Origin: an uncultured Alphaproteobacteria bacterium
GTDB lineage: Bacteria > Pseudomonadota > Alphaproteobacteria > Geminicoccales > Geminicoccaceae
Length of the DNA stretch: 64,000 nucleotides
Reading direction: 5' to 3'
NCBI GenBank assembly: GCA_937926445.1
Contig: CALBAK010000028.1
Location: forward strand, 1-64,000
Position numbers and translations under genes: made by a program. Under the pieces are notes generated by a model that did not search any database, was not told the DNA's origin, and was given only the letters and a program-made list of their open reading frames with translations. Positions 1-8,334 of this stretch are shown in pieces (position 1 is the first letter of the stretch; every line of letters begins with the position of its first letter).

Positions 1-1022
1 TCGTGCGGATCGACCGCCTTGAAGGCCGCACAGGCTTCGGCGAGCGGCAGGTCGACGACGCGCCGGTTCTGCCATCCGACCACGCGGTCGAACCGCCGCT
101 GGGCCACGAGATCGACGGCGTGCACGCCGAACGCCGCGCCCAGGACCCGATCGAGCGCGACCGGGGAACCTCCCCGCTGTACGTGGCCCAGCACCGTGAC
201 CCGACTCTCCGCACCGGTGCGGCGAGCGATCGCCTCGGCGATCACCCGGCCGATGCCGCCGTAGCGCGACTGCCCGTGGGCATCGGTATAGGTCTGCACC
301 TCGCCATCGACCGCGCGCACCGATTCGGCCACCACGACGAGGCTGAAATTGCGGCCGCTCGCCCGCCGCGCCTCGATCTTGGCGCACACTTTCTCGATGT
401 CGTACGGGATCTCGGGGATCAGGATGACGTCGGCGCCCCCGGCGATGCCGGCGTGCAGCGCGATGTGCCCGGCATCGCGGCCCATCACCTCGAGCACCAT
501 GACCCGATTGTGGCTGGCGGCGGTGACGTGCAGCCGATCGACCGCCTCGGTGGCGATGTCGACCGCAGTGGAGAAGCCGACCGAGCGCTCCGTGTGGCCC
601 AGATCATTGTCGATCGTCTTCGGAATGCCCACGAGGTTCCAGCCACCCTTGCGGGCGAGCCGACGGAGGATGGCGAGGCTGCCGTCGCCCCCGACACCGA
701 TCAGGGCATCGAGGCCGAGCTCGTGATAGCCCGCGACGATCTCGTCGGATCGGTCGACCGGCACGCCGTCGGGCGAAGGGTAGGCGAACGGGTTCCCACG
801 GTTGGTGGTCCCGAGGATGGTGCCACCCAGATGGAGAATGCCCTTGACGCTGTCCGAGGTCAGACGCTCGGCGGCGACCGGCCGCTTGAGCAGGCCGTGG
901 GTCGCCTCCCGGATGCCCCAGACTTCGAAACCGTAGCCCAAGACCGCCCGCAGCGTGACGGCGCGGATGACCGCGTTGAGCCCGGCGCAATCCCCTCCGG
1001 AGGTCAGCAGACCGATCCGCAT
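1..1022 (-). CDS. pfkA: 6-phosphofructokinase, C-terminus cut by window edge
   Basis: Phosphofructokinase family protein (PF00365), which phosphorylates fructose 6-phosphate in glycolysis. The ATG at 1022 opens MRIGLLTSGGDCAGLNAVIR, the glycine-rich N-terminal phosphate-binding loop. GVGGDGS follows near residue 110 and PKTIDND near residue 132, with the catalytic aspartates in the latter. About 340 residues are visible and the frame is still open at base 1. The family distinguishes ATP from pyrophosphate users by the residue after GGD and by the residue before TIDND. Here GGDG looks ATP-type and PK looks PPi-type, so the phosphoryl donor cannot be assigned from sequence. It stands alone, divergent from the DUF465 gene. 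Confidence 0.92.
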   Translation of the reverse strand, partial: MRIGLLTSGGDCAGLNAVIRAVTLRAVLGYGFEVWGIREATHGLLKRPVAAERLTSDSVKGILHLGGTILGTTNRGNPFAYPSPDGVPVDRSDEIVAGYHELGLDALIGVGGDGSLAILRRLARKGGWNLVGIPKTIDNDLGHTERSVGFSTAVDIATEAVDRLHVTAASHNRVMVLEVMGRDAGHIALHAGIAGGADVILIPEIPYDIEKVCAKIEARRASGRNFSLVVVAESVRAVDGEVQTYTDAHGQSRYGGIGRVIAEAIARRTGAESRVTVLGHVQRGGSPVALDRVLGAAFGVHAVDLVAQRRFDRVVGWQNRRVVDLPLAEACAAFKAVDPH

Positions 1023-1124
1023 CGCGCGTCTCCATCGCCTCGGGCGCGCCCCGCTCGAGCCCGGGGCTGAAGCCCGACGGCAAACGTGGTAATATCGGCT
1101 TCGCTTCTATGGGATCGGGTGGGA

Positions 1125-1334
1125 ATGGGCGAGCACGGTACGGCGACCGACATCGACACGCGGCTCGCGACGCTCAAAGCAGCACATCGCGCACTCGACG
1201 ATCGGATCCGCCAGCTCACCGCCGAGGGCACCGGCGATGCGCTCGAGCTGCAGCGGTTGAAAAAGCAGAAGCTCGCGCTCAAGGATCGGATCGCGTTCCT
1301 GGAGCGCCAGCGTCTTCCCGACATCATCGCTTGA
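1125..1334 (+). CDS. DUF465 (YdcH-like) small helical protein
   Basis: A 69-residue, almost wholly helical, charged protein. It begins MGEHGTATDIDTRLATLKAA and carries the KKQKLALKDRIAFLER helix typical of DUF465/YdcH proteins, which are common in alphaproteobacteria and have no firm function. An in-frame GTG lies 39 bp upstream, but the ATG at 1125 has a purine-rich GGTGGGA just before it and fits family length. Its 3' end overlaps the convergent purK by 11 bp. Confidence 0.75.
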   Translation: MGEHGTATDIDTRLATLKAAHRALDDRIRQLTAEGTGDALELQRLKKQKLALKDRIAFLERQRLPDIIA

Positions 1335-2403
1335 GGCCCCCCTCGAGCGGAAGGAGGCGGGTCACGTGGCCCATCTTGCGACCCGGCTTGATCTCGCGCT
1401 TGCCATAGAGATGCACGCGCGCGCCGGGCTCGGCCAACAGGCGAGGCCAATCCCGCACCTCCTCGCCGAGGAGGTTGTCCATCACGGCCGCAGCGAAGGG
1501 AGTGGGATCACCGAGCGGTAGGCCGCAGACGGCCCGCACGAGCTGCTCGAACTGGCTCACCGGACAGGCATCGAGCGTCCAATGGCCCGAATTGTGCGGT
1601 CGCGGGGCGAGCTCGTTGATCAAGAGTCGGCCATCGCGGGTGACGAACATCTCGACGGCGAGGAGCCCGATCACGCCGAGCGCCCGGGCGACGGCTTCGG
1701 CCAGCGCCACGGCCTCGGCGGCCAGGCTCGGTGCAATCGACGCGGGCGCCAGCGTGGTGCGCAGGATGTGGCGCTCGTGGCGGTTTTCGACCGGTGGATA
1801 GCTCGCCTGCGCACCATCCGCACGGCGGGCCGTGACCACCGAAATCTCGCGTTCGAAGTCGACGAAAGCCTCCAGCACCTTGGGACCGATGCCGAGCGCC
1901 GCGAAGGCCTCCTCGGCTTCCCGCGGACTGCTCACGACACGCTGACCCCGGCCGTCGTAGCCAAAGCGGGTAGTCTTGAGCACGCCCCTTCCACCGATCG
2001 CGAGGAACGCCCGTCGCGCCTCTTCGGGGCTGGCCACCTCGAGATACGGAGAGACCGGGAAGTTGCGTTCGGCGAGGAACCGTTTCTCGGCCAGGCGATC
2101 CTGCGCGATCGCGAGAACCGCGGCATTTGGTCGCACCGGTACGTGCCGCGACAGGCGTTCGAGCGTCGTGGCGGGCACGTTCTCGAACTCGAGCGTCACG
2201 ACCGACACCGAGGCGGCGAATGCCTCGAGGGCCCGCTCGTCCTCGTAAGCGGCACAGGTCGCCCGGGCCACCGCGAAGGCCGGGCTGTCCGGCTCCGGTG
2301 CGAACACGTGGCAGGAATAACCGATGCGCGCCGCCGCGAGCGCGGTCATTCGGCCGAGCTGGCCCCCGCCCAGAATTCCGAGGGTCGCTCCGGGTGGGAT
2401 CAT
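1324..2403 (-). CDS. purK: N5-carboxyaminoimidazole ribonucleotide synthase
   Basis: ATP-grasp enzyme that carboxylates aminoimidazole ribonucleotide at N5, the step before PurE in purine synthesis. The 359-residue protein starts [20 protein letters not shown], the Rossmann-like GGGQLG motif of PurK. It continues with the ATP-grasp core, including [17 protein letters not shown], and the metal-binding ENRHERHI and [14 protein letters not shown] motifs. Its ATG overlaps the purE stop as ATGA, so the two are translationally coupled. Full family length, no defects. Confidence 0.96.
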   Translation of the reverse strand: MIPPGATLGILGGGQLGRMTALAAARIGYSCHVFAPEPDSPAFAVARATCAAYEDERALEAFAASVSVVTLEFENVPATTLERLSRHVPVRPNAAVLAIAQDRLAEKRFLAERNFPVSPYLEVASPEEARRAFLAIGGRGVLKTTRFGYDGRGQRVVSSPREAEEAFAALGIGPKVLEAFVDFEREISVVTARRADGAQASYPPVENRHERHILRTTLAPASIAPSLAAEAVALAEAVARALGVIGLLAVEMFVTRDGRLLINELAPRPHNSGHWTLDACPVSQFEQLVRAVCGLPLGDPTPFAAAVMDNLLGEEVRDWPRLLAEPGARVHLYGKREIKPGRKMGHVTRLLPLEGGLKR

Positions 2404-2909
2404 TCCGGTTGCGAGGCTGGTTCTTCCGGGTGCTCGCCGACCGCTGCCGTCGTTCGCGCCCTTCGCGCGGCGAGCCGCTCGGCCAGGGCCGGGTCTCCCA
2501 ATGCCAGGATCGCGGCCGCAAGCAGCCCGGCATTGGTAGCCCCGGCTTCGCCGATCGCGAGTGTGCCCACGGGCACCCCGGCGGGCATCTGGACGATCGA
2601 GAGCAGACTGTCGAGGCCGTTCAATGCCCGGCTCGCCACCGGCACCCCGAGGACGGGGAGCGGCGTGAGCGCCGCGATCATTCCCGGCAGATGCGCGGCG
2701 CCGCCGGCGCCCGCGACGATCACCCGCAGGCCCGCGGCGGCCGCTCCGCGGGCGAAGGCGAAGAGGCGCTCCGGTGTGCGATGCGCGGAAACGATTCGCA
2801 CGAGGTGCGGAACTTCGAGCTCGTCGAGCACGGCGGCCGCGTGCCGCATCGTCGACCAGTCCGACCGGCTGCCCATGACCACCGCGACGAGCGGTGGACC
2901 GCCGCTCAC
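2400..2909 (-). CDS. purE: N5-carboxyaminoimidazole ribonucleotide mutase
   Basis: Class I PurE, 169 residues, which moves the carboxylate from N5 to C4 to give CAIR in purine biosynthesis. The start is a GTG at 2909 reading (V)[35 protein letters not shown] and [12 protein letters not shown] are the substrate-binding loops of the family. The GTG overlaps the csrA stop as GTGA and the 3' end overlaps purK as ATGA, so csrA, purE and purK form one tightly packed transcription unit. A short polar tail follows the core. Confidence 0.95.
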   Translation of the reverse strand: MSGGPPLVAVVMGSRSDWSTMRHAAAVLDELEVPHLVRIVSAHRTPERLFAFARGAAAAGLRVIVAGAGGAAHLPGMIAALTPLPVLGVPVASRALNGLDSLLSIVQMPAGVPVGTLAIGEAGATNAGLLAAAILALGDPALAERLAARRARTTAAVGEHPEEPASQPE

Positions 2910-3154
2910 CTCGAGCCACCGGCCGGATCGCTCGGCGGATCGTCCCCGTCCCACCCGTCGAGCGCGGCCGCCGATCGCGAGGCGGCCTCGTTCGCGTCCC
3001 GAATCTGGAGGAAGAGCTCCTCGCGGAGCACCGACACCCCGGCCGGAAAAGTGATGCCGAGCTTCACGGACCGGCCGCGTAACTCGACTACTCGTATCGT
3101 GATCTCGTTGTCGATGATCACCGCCTCGCCCTGGCGCCGCGTGAGGTAGAGCAT
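2906..3154 (-). CDS. csrA: CsrA/RsmA RNA-binding translational regulator
   Basis: Small dimeric RNA-binding protein that represses or activates mRNAs by binding GGA motifs near ribosome sites. It often controls motility and carbon flow. The first 50 residues, [20 protein letters not shown] and onward through [18 protein letters not shown], are canonical. The 82-residue protein carries a polar C-terminal extension of about 25 residues beyond the usual core. It lies back to back with flgB, a common place for csrA, but here it also leads the purE–purK run with a GTGA overlap. Confidence 0.95.
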   Translation of the reverse strand: MLYLTRRQGEAVIIDNEITIRVVELRGRSVKLGITFPAGVSVLREELFLQIRDANEAASRSAAALDGWDGDDPPSDPAGGSR

Positions 3155-3218
3155 ACCGACCGACCCTCCACCGAACCTCCGCCCGAAGCGAGGGTAGGGC
3201 CGAAGTCGTTGAGGATTT

Positions 3219-3231
3219 GTTAACCGTTAAC
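3219..3231. promoter_or_regulatory. Tandem GTTAAC, candidate CtrA-type site
   Basis: GTTAAC occurs twice with a 7-bp period (3219–3224 and 3226–3231) in the 127-bp divergent gap between csrA and flgB. TTAACCGT resembles the alphaproteobacterial CtrA half-site TTAACCAT, and CtrA controls flagellar genes in many relatives. Spacing differs from the classical TTAA-N7-TTAA site. This is inference from motif similarity only. Confidence 0.35.
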
Positions 3232-3281
3232 GGCCTAGCTTGGCAACCGCCACGGCACGTGGCCAGACCCGGAGGTGTCCC

Positions 3282-3695
3282 TTGAGTCCGCCTGTCCATT
3301 CGCTTCTTTTCGCCCTGCTCTCGCGCCGGGCGGCTTGGCTGGGCGCCCGCCAGGCCGTCCTGGCGCAGAACCTCGCCAACGCCGACACGCCGGATTTTCG
3401 ACCGAGCGACCTCGTTCCTTTCGAGCGGACGCTGGCCAAGGCCAGGCCCCCTTCGTCTCCCTCGCTCGCGCGGACGTCCCCGGCCCATCTCGCCGGAGCC
3501 TGGCCGGCGCGGCCGAACGAGCCCCGTGGTCGTCCCGTGGGTTCGTGGGAGATCGCACCATCCGGCAACGCCGTCGTGCTCGAGGAGCAGATGGAAAAGC
3601 TCGCGCGTACGCATCTCGACCATCAGCTCGTCACGAGCCTCTATGGCAGGCACGTCGCAATGCTACGGACCGCTCTCGGCACGTCGACCAGCTGA
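3282..3695 (+). CDS. flgB: Flagellar basal-body rod protein FlgB
   Basis: Proximal rod protein of the flagellum, exported by the flagellar type III apparatus. The rod signature [10 protein letters not shown] is near residue 30, followed by PFERTLAKA. The C-terminal helix ends in [18 protein letters not shown] with the repeated hydrophobic pattern of rod proteins. I place the start at TTG 3282 because GGAGGTG sits 5 bp upstream; an upstream in-frame TTG at 3240 has no ribosome site. 137 residues, first of the flgB–flgC–fliE–fliQ–fliR–flhB run. Confidence 0.93.
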   Translation: MSPPVHSLLFALLSRRAAWLGARQAVLAQNLANADTPDFRPSDLVPFERTLAKARPPSSPSLARTSPAHLAGAWPARPNEPRGRPVGSWEIAPSGNAVVLEEQMEKLARTHLDHQLVTSLYGRHVAMLRTALGTSTS

Positions 3696-3730
3696 TGCGT
3701 TTCTCGTCATGAGAGGAGGTGAGAGCAGCC

Positions 3731-4138
3731 ATGGATCTGGACGTCGCGATGCGGGTGGCCAGTGCCGGTATGAAGTTACAGGCGGCGCGTCTGCGGGTGG
3801 TCTCCGAAAACCTGGCGAACGCCGAATCGACAGCCCGGTCTCCCGGCGGTGAACCCTACCGCCGCAAGATCCTCGAGGTCACCGGACGGCGCGACCGGGA
3901 AACGGGCGCCGTCCTCGCCACGGTGCGCCGCTACGGCGTGGCCCAGGGCGAGCTCCCCGTCCGCCATCTCCCGGGCCATCCCGCGGCCGATGCCGCCGGC
4001 AACGTCCGGTTCCCCAACGTCAACCCGCTGATCGAGCTCATGGACATGCGCGAGGCGCAGCGTTCCTACGAGGCCAACCTCAACGCCATGCAGTTGGCTC
4101 GGACCATGATCCAACGGACCCTGGACATCTTGCGGTGA
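3731..4138 (+). CDS. flgC: Flagellar basal-body rod protein FlgC
   Basis: Rod protein that stacks on FlgB. It has the N-terminal motif SENLANAEST near residue 25 and the conserved C-terminal helix MREAQRSYEANLNAMQLART, both typical of FlgC. The start is ATG 3731, with the strong GAGGAGGT ribosome site 10 bp before it, rather than the GTG at 3719 that overlaps that site. 135 residues, the usual size. Confidence 0.95.
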   Translation: MDLDVAMRVASAGMKLQAARLRVVSENLANAESTARSPGGEPYRRKILEVTGRRDRETGAVLATVRRYGVAQGELPVRHLPGHPAADAAGNVRFPNVNPLIELMDMREAQRSYEANLNAMQLARTMIQRTLDILR

Positions 4139-4169
4139 TCGAACCGTACGACCGCTCGGAGGTACATCG

Positions 4170-4484
4170 ATGAAAGGAACTCTCGGACAAGCGCTCGCCG
4201 CCTACATGGACGCGCTCACTCGCCACCGCCCCGATCCGGGGCCGGCCGAGGAGCCCCCGTCCAATGCACCGAACTTCGGTGCCCTGGTCCGCCGCGAGCT
4301 CTCTTCGGCCGTCGACTCCTTGGCACACGGGGAGGCCACCGCCGTGGCGGGCCTCGCGGGAAAAGCGAGCATCCAGGAGGTCGTTGAGGCGGTGAGTTCC
4401 GCCGAACTTTCGCTCCAGAAGGTGACCGCGGTGCGCGATCGGGTGATCGCCGCATACCAGGAAATCATGCGGATGCCGGTCTGA
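4170..4484 (+). CDS. fliE: Flagellar hook-basal body protein FliE
   Basis: FliE joins the MS ring to the rod. The 104-residue protein ends in the diagnostic region VVEAVSSAELSLQKVTAVRD followed by RVIAAYQEIMRMPV. It starts at ATG 4170 behind GGAGGTA. The stop abuts fliQ, so expression is likely coupled. Confidence 0.94.
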   Translation: MKGTLGQALAAYMDALTRHRPDPGPAEEPPSNAPNFGALVRRELSSAVDSLAHGEATAVAGLAGKASIQEVVEAVSSAELSLQKVTAVRDRVIAAYQEIMRMPV

Positions 4485-4496
4485 GTGGAGCCGGCT

Positions 4497-4772
4497 TTGA
4501 GCACCGAGCAAATTCTCGATATCGGACGTGAAACGATCTGGGTGGCGGCGCAGATCGGTGCGCCGAGCCTGGCCTCTGCTCTGGTTCTGGGGCTGGTCAT
4601 CGCGATCCTCCAGGCTTTGACCCAGATCCAGGAAGCGACCGTCGCATTCGTTCCGAAGCTCCTCGGCGTGGTACTCGCACTGGTCGTTGCCATGCCTTGG
4701 ACCCTGGAGGTGCTACGGAGCTTCACGATCGACCTTTTCGGCCGGATCGCTCAGGTCCCATCGGTGCCATGA
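4497..4772 (+). CDS. fliQ: Flagellar export apparatus protein FliQ
   Basis: Two-helix membrane component of the flagellar export gate. The start at TTG 4497 reads (L)STEQILDIGRETIWVAAQI, aligns with the usual FliQ N-terminus, and has GGAG 6 bp upstream. A GTG at 4485 directly after the fliE stop would add four residues. ILQALTQIQEATVAFVPK is the family signature. 91 residues, normal length. Confidence 0.93.
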   Translation: MSTEQILDIGRETIWVAAQIGAPSLASALVLGLVIAILQALTQIQEATVAFVPKLLGVVLALVVAMPWTLEVLRSFTIDLFGRIAQVPSVP

Positions 4773-4813
4773 AATCGCCAGGCATGTGAACGGCCACGGC
4801 GCGGGGTACGAGC

Positions 4814-5575
4814 GTGAACCTGAGCCATATTCTGGTCGGGGAGACCTTCGCAGTTCTGCTCGTGTTCGCCCGCCTGGGGACCGCACTGACGCTGCTGCCG
4901 GCCTTCGGGGAAAGCCATGTTCCGCCGCGGCTGCGCCTGTGGTTCGGTCTCTTCACGAGCGCTCTCGTCGCGACCGCACTCGGCGAGCGCTTGCCCGAGC
5001 CGCCGATCGATGCCGCGGCATTCGCGGCCCTCATCGGCACCGAAGTGTTGGTCGGCCTCGCGATCGGTTCGATCTTGCGGCTCACATTGGCCGCGCTCCA
5101 CTTCGCCGGCTCGCTCGTCGCCCTCCAGTCGGGCTTGGCCGCTGCCGCCTTCTTCGATCCTTCGGAAGCTACGGCCGGAACCGTGCCCGGCGCTCTTCTT
5201 TCGACACTTTTCCTCGTCGTCCTGTTCGCGAGCGACGGTCATCACCTTCTGCTCGAGCGGGTCTTCGCCGGATACGCGGCTGTTCCTCCCGGCCTTCTGC
5301 CCGACCCCGCCGATCTTCTGGATCTGGCTAGCCGAGTGGGTAGCGCGGCGCTCGCCGTCGGCTCGGGAATAGCGGCTCCGGTCGTGCTGGCCTCGTTTAT
5401 CGCCAATCTCGCGCTCGGCGTGCTCGCCCGTCTCGTGCCTGCGCTTCAGGTCCTGTTCGTAGCGTTACCCTTGCAGCTCCTCCTCACCTTGTCCGCAATG
5501 GCGCTCGGCCTCGGCGGGGGAATAGCGGCCGCTCTCGGCCTTCTCGACCGTAGCTCCACCTGGCTTCTGGACTGA
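4814..5575 (+). CDS. fliR: Flagellar export apparatus protein FliR
   Basis: Polytopic export-gate protein of 253 residues with about six hydrophobic segments. FARLGTALTLLPAFGESHVP near residue 20 is the conserved FliR N-terminal region. The GTG start at 4814 follows a GGGGTA stretch. It sits between fliQ and flhB, the standard order, with only 6 bp to flhB. Confidence 0.93.
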   Translation: MNLSHILVGETFAVLLVFARLGTALTLLPAFGESHVPPRLRLWFGLFTSALVATALGERLPEPPIDAAAFAALIGTEVLVGLAIGSILRLTLAALHFAGSLVALQSGLAAAAFFDPSEATAGTVPGALLSTLFLVVLFASDGHHLLLERVFAGYAAVPPGLLPDPADLLDLASRVGSAALAVGSGIAAPVVLASFIANLALGVLARLVPALQVLFVALPLQLLLTLSAMALGLGGGIAAALGLLDRSSTWLLD

Positions 5576-5581
5576 AGGAAC

Positions 5582-6676
5582 GTGGCCGAAGACCGCGACG
5601 ACGCCGATCGGACCGAAGAACCGACTCAACGACGTCTGGAGCAGGCACGCGAGCGCGGCCAGGTCGCGTTTTCGCGCGAGCCGGGACACGTCCTCCTGCT
5701 CGGCTGCGCTCTGATCCTGACCGTCTGGGCCGGGCCCTGGAGCGCCGAGCGCATGGCCGGGGCGCTGCGGACGATACTGACGGCCTCCGGTGCACCGCCG
5801 GGTTCAACGATACCGGGCTCGGCCGAAGTGTGGATGGCTGCCTCGGACGTCGCAATGGTCGTTCTGGTATGGCTCGGCGCCTTGTTCGTGGCCGGTCTCG
5901 CCGCACCGGTCCTTCAGGGCGCCGTCGTTTGGACTGCGCAGCCGCTCGCGCCGAAGCTCGAGAGGATTTCCCCGCTGGCCGGGGTGGGCCGCCTCTTCTC
6001 GATCGCGACCGTGCTCGAGCTGGTAAAGGGGTTTTTCAAGCTCACGATCGTCGTCGGCGCTGCCGTCCTCGTGCTGCGCCCGCTCCCGCTCGAGGTGGGC
6101 CGGCTCGTGGAGCTCGATGCCACGGAGCTCCTCGACCGAATGGTCGCGCTGAGCGGACGCCTACTCGCCACCGTTCTGGCGCTTCTGGTCGTGCTGGCCG
6201 CTGCAGACGTGGTGTGGCAACAGATCCATCGCCGCCGGCAGCTTCGGATGACGCGCCAGGAGGTCAAAGAGGAATTGCGGGAGAGCGAGGGCGACCCGTT
6301 CGTCAAGCAGAAGCTGCGGCAGATACGTCTGCAGCGGGCACGCCGTCGGATGATGGCCGAGGTACCGAAGGCCACTGTGGTCGTGACCAACCCGACCCAT
6401 TACGCGGTGGCGCTCCGTTACGACCCCGCGACAATGGTCGCGCCCAAGCTGGTCGCCAAGGGTGTCGACACTCTGGCGCTCGCGATCCGCGACCTCGCCC
6501 GTCGGCATGCCGTGCCCGTGGTCGAGAATCCGCCCCTGGCGCGTGCGCTTTACGCCGCCCTGGAGCCTGGCGACACCATAACCCCGGCGCACTATCAAGC
6601 GGTTGCCGAACTCATCGCCTATGTCTACCGCATTTCCAGGCCGGCGCCGGGCCCGAGCGCCGGCTCGACGCGCTGA
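5582..6676 (+). CDS. flhB: Flagellar export switch protein FlhB
   Basis: Export-gate protein that switches substrate class from rod/hook to filament by self-cleavage. The 364-residue protein has an N-terminal EEPTQRRLEQARERGQVAFS export motif, four membrane segments, and a cytoplasmic domain with the autocleavage sequence NPTH (in VVTNPTHYAVALRYD), so cleavage should work. Starts at GTG 5582 behind AAGGAA. Its last 52 bp overlap the 3' end of the oppositely oriented pssE-like gene. Confidence 0.96.
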   Translation: MAEDRDDADRTEEPTQRRLEQARERGQVAFSREPGHVLLLGCALILTVWAGPWSAERMAGALRTILTASGAPPGSTIPGSAEVWMAASDVAMVVLVWLGALFVAGLAAPVLQGAVVWTAQPLAPKLERISPLAGVGRLFSIATVLELVKGFFKLTIVVGAAVLVLRPLPLEVGRLVELDATELLDRMVALSGRLLATVLALLVVLAAADVVWQQIHRRRQLRMTRQEVKEELRESEGDPFVKQKLRQIRLQRARRRMMAEVPKATVVVTNPTHYAVALRYDPATMVAPKLVAKGVDTLALAIRDLARRHAVPVVENPPLARALYAALEPGDTITPAHYQAVAELIAYVYRISRPAPGPSAGSTR

Positions 6677-7164
6677 CGGCCGCCCAGAAAGCCGGCGACG
6701 ATGTCGGGTATGTCGCTGCCGAGTGCATAGGCGATCGTGGAAGGCCCCACGAGCGCTTTCTCGATTGCCGCACGCAGTTGTTCCGGGCGTTCACAGATCC
6801 CAATCGGATAGCGTTCGGCAAGGCGACGCAAAAGCGGCAGCTGGTCGCCCGCCGGATGGTCGAAGGTCGTGGGACCGCGGCGCGGCACGGCGACGATCGG
6901 CCGGCCGGCACGCATGGCATCCCCCAGGATGCCCACACCACCGTGGCAGACGACCACCCGGGCCACCGCGATGCGCACCCGCAGCTCGGACGAGGGAAGG
7001 AACCGAAGCCATTCGAGGCGGCGCGGCAGCACACGGGAACCGCCGATCTGAGCGAAGCCCCCGATATCGAGCGCTTCCGCTGCCGAATCGGCCGCCGCGA
7101 CGAGTTCGTCGAAGCCGTGGACGAAGGTGCCGACGGCAACCAGCAGCTCCGTTCCCTTAGTCAC
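6625..7164 (-). CDS. PssE-like glycosyltransferase subunit (Alg13-type)
   Basis: C-terminal half of a two-subunit GT28-type glycosyltransferase, the counterpart of Alg13/PssE, which adds a sugar to the undecaprenyl-linked exopolysaccharide repeat together with PssD. GTG 7164 opens (V)TKGTELLVAVGTFVHGFDEL, and ICHGG-type nucleotide-sugar binding is seen as VVVCHGGVGILGDAM with AGRPIVAVPRRG. 179 residues. The GTG overlaps the pssD stop (GTGA), so both subunits are co-translated. The 3' end runs 52 bp into flhB on the other strand. Confidence 0.85.
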   Translation of the reverse strand: MTKGTELLVAVGTFVHGFDELVAAADSAAEALDIGGFAQIGGSRVLPRRLEWLRFLPSSELRVRIAVARVVVCHGGVGILGDAMRAGRPIVAVPRRGPTTFDHPAGDQLPLLRRLAERYPIGICERPEQLRAAIEKALVGPSTIAYALGSDIPDIVAGFLGGRQRVEPALGPGAGLEMR

Positions 7165-7631
7165 AGCAGTGGTCCCTCCGCGAGAACCGCTCGTGGATAG
7201 ATCTTCAGCTGATCCGGCCACTGGACGATGAAGAGGTCGGCCACCGGATAGACGAGGCGCCCGGAGAGCGACCCGTCCAGAGCGGCCGCCGTCTCGATGT
7301 ACACGATCCGGGCCCCGACGAGCTTGCTCAACAGGACGATCGGCACGGCGACATCGGCGCCGGTCGAAACGACCAGCCGAGGCCATTCGCGGAAGAGAAT
7401 GAGGAGCGCTCCGATCGCATTGGCGATGGTCCGTAGGACAGATCGTCGCGGATGACAGAGCCGGTAGTGTCGATGCGTCGGCAAAGTCGAAGGACGCCCA
7501 GCTCCGTAAGTCACATGGAAGCAATCCGTGAAATCGATACCCTCTAGCGCCCGCTCGAGCTCGGCGAGATGCCCTCCCGGCGAATAGGCGAGGCAGGTAC
7601 GCCGGTGCTCGACATGGCGGAATGCTTTCAT
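7161..7631 (-). CDS. PssD-like glycosyltransferase subunit (Alg14-type)
   Basis: Membrane-anchoring, acceptor-binding half of the PssD/PssE enzyme. The 156-residue protein contains AYSPGGHLAELERAL near residue 20, the Alg14 signature. It continues with PRLVVSTGADVAVPIVLLSK and ARIVYIETAA, the conserved acceptor-side motifs. The ATG at 7631 shares one base with the stop of the upstream membrane protein (TGATG). This points to exopolysaccharide or capsule synthesis, in step with the polymerase gene nearby. Confidence 0.87.
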   Translation of the reverse strand: MKAFRHVEHRRTCLAYSPGGHLAELERALEGIDFTDCFHVTYGAGRPSTLPTHRHYRLCHPRRSVLRTIANAIGALLILFREWPRLVVSTGADVAVPIVLLSKLVGARIVYIETAAALDGSLSGRLVYPVADLFIVQWPDQLKIYPRAVLAEGPLL

Positions 7632-8299
7632 CAGAACCACACCAGCCGACGCCCGGCGAACCGCTCTGCGATCCGTCCGCGGCGATCCAGGATCACCAAC
7701 AGAGGCTCGTCTTGCCGAAACCGCTGGAGGGACGCTGGGGAATCGTAGCCGTAGAGGTCGAGCGGGATCAGGCTGAAGAGAGCTCGCGTACGTAGCGCGA
7801 GTAAAAGCAGGTTCACCCGCAACCAGCCCAGTAGGCCCGGGGGCGCGACTAGCCGGAGGTCGATGTCGGCTCGGTCGTGGCAAGCGACCGCTTCGGCCCC
7901 GCACGAGCCGATGCACACCGCCTCCTCGAGCCAGGTCAGCTCGCGAAGTCTCGCCGCGACGTCGGCAAGAAAGCCGTTCAGTGCCGCGGGCGAGCGATGC
8001 CAAAAGAGGCAGTAGCGCGCGCAGACCCAGAGCTGACCGTTCACCAAGAAGTTGAGGGTGTGCGCCGCGAGCAGGGCCGGGAGCGGCCCGAGGGCGGGTG
8101 CGAGGGACAACCATACGACCGCCTCGAGCAGCAGGCGGAAGGCGAGCTCGCCCCGGTCCATCCCGCGGATGCCCTGCGTGCACCAGTTGATCGCCAGGAT
8201 CACGGGACAGCTTTGCAGGGCGGCGGCCAGCCACGCCCGTGAAGGTGCGACCGGGAAGACCTTGGCCTTGGGCAGCGATCGCTCGAGCGGCCTCGACAC
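7631..8299 (-). CDS. Membrane protein with nucleotidyltransferase-like motif
   Basis: A 222-residue protein with hydrophobic segments in its first half (around residues 45–90) and a cytosolic-looking second half. IGSCGAEAVACHDRADIDLR (around residue 130) has the G-S-x(n)-D-x-D pattern of the minimal nucleotidyltransferase fold, here attached to a membrane region. A later hydrophobic stretch holds VNLLLLALRTRALFSLIPLD. It overlaps pssD by one base, so it belongs to the exopolysaccharide unit. Substrate and reaction are unknown. The start is a GTG at 8299 with a weak ribosome site, so the N-terminus is uncertain. Confidence 0.6.
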   Translation of the reverse strand: MSRPLERSLPKAKVFPVAPSRAWLAAALQSCPVILAINWCTQGIRGMDRGELAFRLLLEAVVWLSLAPALGPLPALLAAHTLNFLVNGQLWVCARYCLFWHRSPAALNGFLADVAARLRELTWLEEAVCIGSCGAEAVACHDRADIDLRLVAPPGLLGWLRVNLLLLALRTRALFSLIPLDLYGYDSPASLQRFRQDEPLLVILDRRGRIAERFAGRRLVWF

Positions 8300-8334
8300 G
8301 CGGAGATATCAACCATAAATTGAGGCGCCGTGCA

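Noticed and set aside
3-1070. Long plus-strand frame over pfkA
   Set aside because: Antisense shadow of pfkA; composition and lack of motifs fit a mirror frame.
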